Positions 57,426 to 64,000 of a DNA stretch of 64,000 nt are shown in pieces. Origin of the DNA: Nosema muscidifuracis. Lineage: Eukaryota; Microsporidia; Nosematidae. Every line of letters begins with the position of its first letter. The stretch's first letter is position 1. The stretch is from assembly GCA_028335825.1 (NCBI GenBank), contig JAIOKI010000002.1:248001-312000 (forward strand), in the 5' to 3' direction. Made by a program: the position numbers and the translations under genes. The notes beneath the pieces were generated by a model. The model was not told the origin of the DNA and made no database searches. It was given only the letters and a program-made list of their open reading frames with translations.

Positions 57426-58064
57426 TTAGAATTCAATAAAAAAAATATTTCCCTTCTTTTTTACAAATTTCTTATTACGAAGAACATCCAAATAAACACA
57501 TATTTTATCATACTCCACATTCGAAAAATGGTCTATAATTTCATCAAAGCGAATCTTCTTATTCTCGACTATAAAATTATAAACTTTAAAAAAATCTTCT
57601 TCACTTTTGAATATAGCTGGTATTCTATTTATATCAAATTCAATAAGATCGGAAGATGAATCTTCATCGTTGTAGCAGTCACTGTAAATTTTTAATTCTT
57701 CTACTGTAGAAGAAGACTCGCATTTTGTTTCGTCATTAAACTTATCCAAAATATTTTTGTTTAATAAATCTGAAGATGTATTGGCAAATGGATCCTTAGG
57801 TGAAGAAGATTTCATAATAACTGAGCTATCGAGTTCAACTCTCAATTTTTCAAGTTCTTGTGTTGTTTCCATTTTTGGACTTTGAATCTTTTTATTGCTA
57901 GAGAAGAGTCTAATAAAAGGTTTGTAGTTATCAACTAACTTCAAATTTTTATTGTAAATGTTTTCTATTTTATCTTCTATTTCCTTCAATGTACGATTAA
58001 TCTTTGAGAAGTTGTTATCAAGTTCCTCAAGATAAAAAATCATTTTTTCTTCTTCCTCTATCAT
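57426..58064 (-). CDS. ASK1: ASK1-like DASH-complex subunit
   Basis: The N-terminal 60 residues (MIFYLEELDNNFSKINRTL, then YKPFIRLFSS) resemble the Ask1 signature of ITLTLQEIDxNFSKxHR...FWKQFF. Ask1 is a subunit of the DASH/Dam1 ring that tracks microtubule ends at kinetochores. The middle is Ser/Asp-rich and carries an SP site. The last 65 residues look like a winged-helix fold (FDEIIDHFSNVEYDKICVYLDVLRNKKFVKKKGNIFFIEF), not typical of Ask1. So the call rests only on the N-terminus. Other DASH members would strengthen it; the 46-residue protein at 25.5 kb could be one. GGG lies before the start. Confidence 0.5.
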   Translation of the reverse strand: MIEEEEKMIFYLEELDNNFSKINRTLKEIEDKIENIYNKNLKLVDNYKPFIRLFSSNKKIQSPKMETTQELEKLRVELDSSVIMKSSSPKDPFANTSSDLLNKNILDKFNDETKCESSSTVEELKIYSDCYNDEDSSSDLIEFDINRIPAIFKSEEDFFKVYNFIVENKKIRFDEIIDHFSNVEYDKICVYLDVLRNKKFVKKKGNIFFIEF

Positions 58065-58219
58065 TAGCAGCCCTTAAAAAATATTTTTTATTAACATTAG
58101 ACAATTGGTTATCTTAAAATTAAGAAATTTAAAAAATACTGATATTTTTAGTAATGTATTAAAAAAAACAAAGAGTTTTATTAATCAAATTGTTTATCTG
58201 TTTTTATATTTTAATTAAT

Positions 58220-59404
58220 CTATCCTTTATAATGAACATCATCAAATCCATCAATTATATCTTGTAACTTATTTTTTTTATTCTTACTTAAAGATTTCAA
58301 TAAGTCTGGATCAATAAAATTATTGATTTTAAATGGAGAAATATGTTTAGGAAGCTTCTTTCCTACTAGATAGTCACTAACATCTAATTTTTTGTTAGAA
58401 TTTAAACTATCAAAGATATATTGAGGATGGCAGTATATTTTTCCATCAATAACATTATCAAATATTTCACCCAAACATATATCAAAAGATTGATCTTCAA
58501 TAAAAGAACCTCCACAACATTCAATGAGAAAAATTAAATCTTGTTTTAAGTTATCGCAATCGATAGAGAATTTTATATTTTCAAATATTCTACTTGAATC
58601 ATCTTTTAAAGATTGATATTTACTTTTTAGATTGTGCAAAACTAATTTGATATGATATTTTTGTAATGGAATAGCGTATGACAATAATGAAACATCTAAT
58701 TTATCAGATTTTATATATTCTTCTTCTGAGTCATCAGTTTCTTCTTCTTCAGAAGCATAGTGCAAAAAATTTAATTCACTCCATTTAAAAGGAATTGGCT
58801 CGTCTTTTTTGATTTCAACAAGATCCTCTAAATTAACTCCATTATAAGGATTAAGCCATATAATTCGTATATTTTTGATATTGGCTTCATAATATATTCC
58901 TTTTGAAGACATAAATCCATACTTAAGTAAATTATTTGCTATTACAAATTTTTTAAATTCATTTAAAACTTCTTCAATTTCCTTATCTAAGCTCAATTTA
59001 TTAGATAAGCATAATCCTGAAAGTGATCCACTAAGTTCATCTACTGCTTTACCAAAACATCTATATCTATTCTGTATAAGATCAATATAATTATATTCTT
59101 CTTCTTTAATCTTTTCAGCTCTTAAAAGTAAACCTTGATCAGTATATTTCTTTTTTTTATCTGCTTTCTTCTTGTTAATCTTAAAAGTTTTAAATACTTC
59201 AGATTTCTTGATTTTTTCATAATCGACCATTCTATAAAAAAAATCTTGAATTTTATCCATCTTCTGTTTCTCTTTGGGTACATATGGGAATAGACCAATA
59301 AGTGTAACAAGCTCGTCAAACTCTTTGTCACCAAAATTTAGTTCTTTTTTTATCATAGTACGTGATATGAATTTTATTTGCGGTTTAAAATATTTTTGAG
59401 CCAT
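58220..59404 (-). CDS. NOP7: pescadillo-family 60S assembly factor
   Basis: Nop7/PES1 with Erb1 and Ytm1 forms the PeBoW complex needed for 27S pre-rRNA processing. The N-terminus fits the family (FISRTMIKKELNFGDKEFDELVTLIGLFPYVP, corresponding to YITRxxAxKKLQLSLxDFRRLCILKGIYPxxP). A helical region YNYIDLIQNRYRCFGKAVDELSGSLSGLCL follows, and then a single BRCT domain at about residues 285-360 (LIECCGGSFIEDQSFDICL, YCHPQYIFDSLN, YLVGKKLPKHISPF). At 394 residues it is short (yeast 605), lacking the acidic tail. Starts after CCC on the minus strand. Confidence 0.9.
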   Translation of the reverse strand: MAQKYFKPQIKFISRTMIKKELNFGDKEFDELVTLIGLFPYVPKEKQKMDKIQDFFYRMVDYEKIKKSEVFKTFKINKKKADKKKKYTDQGLLLRAEKIKEEEYNYIDLIQNRYRCFGKAVDELSGSLSGLCLSNKLSLDKEIEEVLNEFKKFVIANNLLKYGFMSSKGIYYEANIKNIRIIWLNPYNGVNLEDLVEIKKDEPIPFKWSELNFLHYASEEEETDDSEEEYIKSDKLDVSLLSYAIPLQKYHIKLVLHNLKSKYQSLKDDSSRIFENIKFSIDCDNLKQDLIFLIECCGGSFIEDQSFDICLGEIFDNVIDGKIYCHPQYIFDSLNSNKKLDVSDYLVGKKLPKHISPFKINNFIDPDLLKSLSKNKKNKLQDIIDGFDDVHYKG

Positions 59405-59531
59405 TTAACGGGTAAAATTTTTCGAAATTTTAGAAATTGACTTCTTCTTCAAATTTGAAGTATATAAATATTTTAACGTTTACAAAATTGTATCATTTTT
59501 TGTGTTTTTTAGATTTACCCTAAAATTTAAG

Positions 59532-60959
59532 ATGAATAATTTTGAACAGATATTGAAAGACATGGGATTGTATCACATATACATATTGTTAATTAGAGAG
59601 GGAATAAATTCTTTTAATTCTTTATTAAATTATAAATCAGAAGATTTAGAAAATTTAGGTATACACAATTTATCTGAAAGAATTAAATTAATGAGACTAA
59701 TTCAAGAATACGCTGATGAAGACTTACTTACGGAAGAAAAAATTATTGTTTGTGTTCGTAAACGTCCCATAGAAGATGAAAATGATGATGCTATTGATAT
59801 TGTTGATAATAACATTATTGTAAATGAGCCTAAACTCAAAGTAGATTTACAGTCTTTTACTGAGAAACATCAATTTGTTTTTGATTTAGCATTTGAAAAA
59901 AACATGACAAATGAAAATGTTTATAAAAAAGGACTTAGAACTGTTGTAAATCATGTTATTAATGGAGGATGTGGATCCATTATAGCTTATGGTCAAACAG
60001 GAACAGGTAAAACTTATACGATGATGGAAGAAAATAATGGAGTTATATATAAAGCACTTACAGATATTTCAAAACATAAGTCGACTGGAGTTGTAACTTT
60101 TTGTGAAATATATTTAGGGAATATTTATGACTTATTAAACAAAAGAGAAAAAATTACATTAAGAGAAGCTGGTGGAATAGTTCATCTATCAAACTCATCT
60201 ACTTTTGAATTTAAGAGTTATGATGATATTTGTAAGATAATAAATAAAGGATTACATTTGAGAAGAACAGGAGTGACAGGTGCCAATTCTAAATCTTCAA
60301 GATCACATGCTGTCTTAATAGTAAGTTATGATAAAAAGAAGTCGAATGCCATAAACAGCTCAAATTCATTAATTTTTGTTGATTTAGCAGGGAGTGAAAG
60401 AGGAAATGATAGAAAAACAATTTCAGTAGAAACTAAGAACGAAGGTGCTGAAATTAATAAAAGTCTTCTAGCTTTAAAGGAATGTATAAGAGGAATAGAA
60501 CAAGATAAAAAACATCTTCCATTTAGACAAAGCAAATTAACACAAATTTTGAAGAATTCTTTTATTGGTGAATCAAAAACTTGTATTATTGCTACGATTA
60601 GTCCTTCTTACGAAAATTTGGAACATACTTTGAATACATTACGATACGCTTCAAGAATCAAAGACTTTAAGAGAAATAGTATTAAAACGCCAATAAAAAA
60701 CTCACCCAATTCGTCTATTATGAATAAATCTTCCCTCACAAATTCAAGCTTTCTGACTAATAGTTCATTATTTTTTAGTCCGAAATTTAATATTTCACAG
60801 GAAGTCGAGATTGATGATACAAAAAAGTTGACTGAATTAAAAATGAAGAGTAAAAAAATTCTTGATAAAATATATCAACAAGTCGATTATTGTGAATATG
60901 ATGATTTGATTCAACTGTACAACAAATTAGATGATATATTAAAAAGTGTAGACAGATAA
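59532..60959 (+). CDS. kinesin-13-type motor with N-terminal SAM-like domain
   Basis: Kinesin-13s depolymerise microtubules at their ends. After a SAM-like start (residues 5-60, MGLYHIYILLIREGINSFNSLL, LENLGIHNLSERIKL) comes the motor: VCVRKRPI, the kinesin-13 KVD motif (103-105) in loop 2, P-loop GQTGTGKT (154-161), SSRSH switch I, VDLAGSE switch II and INKSLLALKECIRGIEQ. NSFIGESKTCIIATISPSYENLEHTLNTLRYA is closer to kinesin-13 than to other kinesins. SAM plus kinesin-13 recalls KIF24. Only 475 residues, with a short tail. The frame is open from 59502 with GTG, but CCC at 59518-59520 sets the ATG at 59532. Confidence 0.85.
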   Translation: MNNFEQILKDMGLYHIYILLIREGINSFNSLLNYKSEDLENLGIHNLSERIKLMRLIQEYADEDLLTEEKIIVCVRKRPIEDENDDAIDIVDNNIIVNEPKLKVDLQSFTEKHQFVFDLAFEKNMTNENVYKKGLRTVVNHVINGGCGSIIAYGQTGTGKTYTMMEENNGVIYKALTDISKHKSTGVVTFCEIYLGNIYDLLNKREKITLREAGGIVHLSNSSTFEFKSYDDICKIINKGLHLRRTGVTGANSKSSRSHAVLIVSYDKKKSNAINSSNSLIFVDLAGSERGNDRKTISVETKNEGAEINKSLLALKECIRGIEQDKKHLPFRQSKLTQILKNSFIGESKTCIIATISPSYENLEHTLNTLRYASRIKDFKRNSIKTPIKNSPNSSIMNKSSLTNSSFLTNSSLFFSPKFNISQEVEIDDTKKLTELKMKSKKILDKIYQQVDYCEYDDLIQLYNKLDDILKSVDR

Positions 60960-60986
60960 ATAAAATATTTCTTTATTTAAATTTAT

Positions 60987-62606
60987 TTAATTAAAATCGC
61001 TACCTGCTCGTATAAATGCAGTGAATAAAGGTGAAGGTTTTAAGGGTTTAGCATTGAATTCAGGATGATATTGAACACCAACAAAGAATTTATGTTTTTT
61101 AAGTTCAAATATTTCTGCTACATTATCACATTCTGATCTACCAGAGCAAATATATCCCTGTGCGTTAAATAATTCGATATAGTCTTTATTAATTCCATAT
61201 CTATGTCTATGTCTTTCAGAAACCATAGAATTTTTGTAAATAGATAAAACTTTTGAATCTTCTGCTAAAACAACATTATTAGCTCCCAATCTCAATGCTT
61301 TAGTTTGTACTCCATTGAAGTCAAGGAAAGTAATCACATGTGTTTCAGCTTTTGGATCAAATTCTTCTGAAGTTGCATTCTTTAAATTCAAAACATTTCT
61401 AGCAAATTCTATAACTGATAGCTGTAATCCTAAACAAATTCCTAAAAGTGGAATATTATTTTTTCTACAATAATTGATAGCAATTATCATTCCTTCAATA
61501 CCTCTTTGACCAAATCCTCCAGGAATTAAAATAGCATTACATTTTTTCATTTTTTCTATTTCTGTTTGTACATTTTCTTCAATAGATTCAGCATCGATCC
61601 ATTCAATTTCTGCATTTACACCTACTTCAGCAGATGAAAAAAGTATTGCATGAATTACACTTGCATAAGTATCACCTTGTCCAGTATATTTAGCAATAAT
61701 TCCAATCTTAACAATTTTTTCAAATCTCTTTGTCAACATTTCAAATTTGTTAAACAAATCATCTGAACTAAATTTTTCAACAATATTCATTTTCTTCTGT
61801 AAGCATTTAAAAAGTCCTTTGTTATTTAAATAAGAAGGAACTTTATAGACAGAATTAAGATTTGGTAACAAAATAATTGAATCAGAATTAACAAAACATT
61901 TATCTGAAATCTTTTTTATAATATCATCTTTCAAAGAGCATTGGCCTCTACAAACCACAATATCACTCTTTAATCCAAAAGATCTTAAATTTCTAGCTGA
62001 AACTTGAAGTGGTCTTGTTTTATGTTCAAAACCATGTAATTCAACCAAAAAATCAACTGAAATTAAACAAAAATCTTCTTTTGCAATGGTATTTGAAAAT
62101 TTGTAAAGTGCATCCAAGTACATAACTGACTCAGCATCACCAACTGTACCACCCAATTCTATAATTACAAAATCGGGCTTACTTTTTGTCTTTAAATATT
62201 CGTCATAAACTTCAGATTCAGAAACTTTTTTAATTCTGTCAATTATATCATCAACACAATGAGGATTAACTTGTAAAGTTTTTCCTTCGAATGCTCCACT
62301 TTTTTCTTTTTTTATTAATTCATACATAATTTTTCCGCTGGTGATAGCATTTTCATTCTTGAGTTCAATACCAAGAAATCTTTCATAATTTCCAAGATCA
62401 AGATCTGTTTCTGTACCATCATTCAATACATAAACTTCTCCATGTTCTGATGGTGCCATCATACCAGCTGAAAAATTCAAATATGGATCGATTTTAATAT
62501 GAACTACTTTAAACCCCTTAGATTTAAGTATAGTACCAACACTACTTGAGACTATTCCCTTTCCTATTCCAGAGACTACTCCTCCTGATACTACAATATA
62601 CTTCAT
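60987..62606 (-). CDS. URA7: CTP synthase
   Basis: Makes CTP from UTP, ATP and glutamine. The synthetase half shows GGVVSGIGKGIVSSSVG, IKIDPYLNFSAGMMAPSEHGEVYVL and DLDLGNYERF; the glutamine amidotransferase half carries GGFGQRG, the nucleophile segment LGICLGLQ, and the His-Glu pair in GVQYHPEF. At 539 residues it is slightly shorter than yeast (579) and complete. ATG follows six C residues on the minus strand, the strongest example of the C-run start signal in this window. Confidence 0.97.
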   Translation of the reverse strand: MKYIVVSGGVVSGIGKGIVSSSVGTILKSKGFKVVHIKIDPYLNFSAGMMAPSEHGEVYVLNDGTETDLDLGNYERFLGIELKNENAITSGKIMYELIKKEKSGAFEGKTLQVNPHCVDDIIDRIKKVSESEVYDEYLKTKSKPDFVIIELGGTVGDAESVMYLDALYKFSNTIAKEDFCLISVDFLVELHGFEHKTRPLQVSARNLRSFGLKSDIVVCRGQCSLKDDIIKKISDKCFVNSDSIILLPNLNSVYKVPSYLNNKGLFKCLQKKMNIVEKFSSDDLFNKFEMLTKRFEKIVKIGIIAKYTGQGDTYASVIHAILFSSAEVGVNAEIEWIDAESIEENVQTEIEKMKKCNAILIPGGFGQRGIEGMIIAINYCRKNNIPLLGICLGLQLSVIEFARNVLNLKNATSEEFDPKAETHVITFLDFNGVQTKALRLGANNVVLAEDSKVLSIYKNSMVSERHRHRYGINKDYIELFNAQGYICSGRSECDNVAEIFELKKHKFFVGVQYHPEFNAKPLKPSPLFTAFIRAGSDFN

Positions 62607-63127
62607 TGGGGGGTAATAAAATTATTTTTTTTTTATAGATTTTTTTTAATTTTAATTTTCAAAATTAGAAATATAATTTATTCGATTTCGAGACGATTTA
62701 TATGTTTTATTATATAAAAAATTGATTTGTCATATTTATTGTTGATTTTAATATATCTATATCATACTTCAATTTTTTTCATAGATATATTTTAATTAAT
62801 TTTATTGAATATAATAAACATATTTATGAAACGTGGATTTTTTTTAAATTACATTATGATGATTTTTTTACACTCTAATTTTTTTTTAAATTTAAAGTTC
62901 ATTTAGCATTGTAATAGTAAAAAATTAATTCATAGTTTTTTTTAATCCAAAATATATTTTAAAATAAATTTTGTTTATTTGATAATCTACCAGTCATCTA
63001 AAATCAAAAAATATTGACATCTCATTTTTCTAGCTAAATATCAAACATTGATTAAAAAAAGGAGGTGAAATTAATTTTAATAATTAATGCATAGAAAAAT
63101 TTTGTAAAAAAAAAATTAAATAAAAAA
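62607..63127. other. AT-rich spacer between CTP synthase and the structured RNA
   Basis: No gene is seen. Runs of T6-T9 and A6-A8 dominate. The T7 run on the minus strand at 63122-63128 is the probable Pol III terminator of the RNA gene to the right. Confidence 0.6.
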
Positions 63128-63282
63128 AGGAACTAGAGAGTAAGCCTCATTCAGTTGGGTAGAACCATACCTAACAGCATAACTATTAAAACGAAAAAAG
63201 ATGTCGTTTAAGGTGCTTTTTCAGCTTATTTTTCCGAGGACTTTCCATAGAGTAAACTCCAACGCTGTTCTTCTGTTCCTGG
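63128..63282 (-). ncRNA. RNase MRP or RNase P RNA candidate
   Basis: Read on the minus strand, this 155-base stretch is far less AT-rich than its surroundings. Its ends AGGAAC (63280-63275) and GTTCCT (63133-63128) pair as helix P1, and a T7 run follows as a Pol III stop. GGAAAGTCC (63246-63238) is a perfect match to CR-I, the 5' strand of helix P4, and ACTGAATGAGGCTTAC (63155-63140) matches the CR-V pattern ACAGAAnnnGGCUUA. CR-I and CR-V together define RNase P and MRP RNAs. Between them, GAAAAAGCACC fits the GARAR motif seen in the P8 loop of MRP RNA, which tips the call toward MRP. It is very small for the family. Neither an alignment nor folding software was used. Confidence 0.7.
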
Positions 63283-63350
63283 GGTTAAAATTATTAAAAA
63301 AATAAAAAAAATATTTTTGCATAAACTACTTATATTATTATTTTTATTTT

Positions 63351-64000
63351 TTAAATAGCATAGAAGATAAATATAATTATTGGAAGAATAAGTCTATCGA
63401 TAGAAGCACTACCACTTCTCATTTTTGATCCTTTTGAATCTGCTTTTCCTGGTTTATAATCACCTAGACATTGATCAAGATTAACAAACTTATATCCATG
63501 TTCTCTTCCTATATCTATCATTTTCTTTAGATCTGTTAATTTAATTGTTTCATATAAAGATACAATAAATGAATCGATATCTGGGCTAGCTGTACTTATC
63601 GTAAATTCATAATCTTTGATTTTCTTATTTTTTTCAGGATATCCATAATTGTAAGAAGTCTGTATAATATTATTTTCTAAGAAAGTATTGTAAATGTCAT
63701 AATTTACCTCACCTTTTTCTACAGGAGCTCTAGCAAATTTAATATCTTTTCCAGTTACTTTATTGATAGCCATAATCTGTTTAGTAATATCTCCTTCAAT
63801 TACATCAGAACTCATTTTATCATAATTTCTATTTGGAGTAGTTCTTAGTCCTACTGTGTGTCCTTCTTTAACTGCTCTTTTGTATATTCCACGATGCTCT
63901 CCAGATGATAGCATATGAACAGTAAAGTGGAAACTAAAGACAACCTTCTTTTTTTTGGCTAAGTCTAGAATCTTCTTAGTATGTTGTGTTGGACCATCAT
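63351..64000 (-). CDS. polysaccharide/chitin deacetylase-like protein, GPI-anchored, 5' end beyond window
   Basis: The frame stays open to the window edge, where DGPTQHTKKILDLAKKK can be read before the first internal ATG at 63914; this is the TFDDGP metal/catalytic motif of NodB-type deacetylases and the helix after it. So the gene continues past 64000. Downstream, GHTVGLRTTPNRNYDKM lies where the metal-binding HxxxH motif should be, with both His replaced (Arg and Asn), and RAP takes the place of the RPPYG-like motif. The tail has a hydrophobic end (LILPIIIFIFYAI) after a Ser/Gly-rich segment, typical of GPI anchoring. A homologue in Encephalitozoon is a wall-associated deacetylase-like protein reported to lack activity. 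Likely a structural spore-wall protein. Confidence 0.85.
   Translation of the reverse strand, partial: DGPTQHTKKILDLAKKKKVVFSFHFTVHMLSSGEHRGIYKRAVKEGHTVGLRTTPNRNYDKMSSDVIEGDITKQIMAINKVTGKDIKFARAPVEKGEVNYDIYNTFLENNIIQTSYNYGYPEKNKKIKDYEFTISTASPDIDSFIVSLYETIKLTDLKKMIDIGREHGYKFVNLDQCLGDYKPGKADSKGSKMRSGSASIDRLILPIIIFIFYAI

Overview
The window looks like a nuclear contig of a microsporidian, most likely of the Nosema/Vairimorpha type. It is very AT-rich, genes carry no visible introns, and proteins are short versions of eukaryotic (fungal-side) families. Many start codons sit a few bases after a CCC or GGG run, a start-proximal signal known from microsporidia. Gene set and gaps filled with short AT-rich minisatellites fit that reading; the genus is inference.

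Layout. 0.4-8.1 kb: FRS2, tRNA-Leu(UAG), a NEDD8/RUB1-like modifier, MED31, an unknown protein and the large Pol III subunit RPC2. 8.2-12.8 kb: two nearly identical tRNA-Asn genes and two ATM1-like ABC half-transporters. 13.5-18.0 kb: mismatch repair PMS1, kinetochore SPC25, and the general transcription factors TAF8 and TFG1. 18.7-21.4 kb: a mobile-element island with a very small Ty3/gypsy LTR element (82-bp identical LTRs, 5-bp target duplication) sitting in or beside an eroded ISXO2-type transposase. 21.9-29.9 kb: a third ABC transporter, NCS2, a secreted protein with a possible ADAM-like fold, an unlisted 46-residue gene, a degenerate RVB2 and V-ATPase subunit A. 30.1-39.2 kb: a membrane-anchored octapeptide-repeat protein, mitosomal ARH1-like ferredoxin reductase and NOT1. 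39.6-51.0 kb: PDCD5, ILS1, a coiled-coil protein, EFL1/RIA1, a membrane RING protein, an RRP6-like protein without its catalytic acids, ORM1 and GNA1. 51.3-64 kb: CDC27/APC3, UTP15, phospholipase D, an unknown protein, an ASK1-like DASH subunit, NOP7, a kinesin-13 with a SAM-like domain, CTP synthase, a structured RNA of the RNase MRP/P family, and a chitin-deacetylase-like protein cut by the window end.

How the genes fit together. Most are core information-processing genes: tRNA charging, Pol II/III transcription, ribosome assembly (UTP15, NOP7, EFL1, the MRP/P RNA, RRP6), mRNA turnover and chromosome segregation (SPC25, ASK1-like, CDC27, kinesin-13). Parasite-specific themes are mitosomal Fe-S metabolism (ARH1 plus three ATM1-like transporters), spore-wall chitin (GNA1, deacetylase-like protein) and secreted or repeat proteins. 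A recurring feature is loss of catalytic residues while the fold is kept (RVB2, RRP6, the deacetylase-like protein, perhaps the ADAM-like protein), together with in-frame minisatellites in otherwise conserved genes.

The most notable unlisted items are the MRP/P RNA candidate at about 63.13-63.28 kb, the compact LTR element without a recognisable reverse transcriptase, and the 46-codon gene at 25.5 kb. All family calls come from reading motifs; no database search was run.
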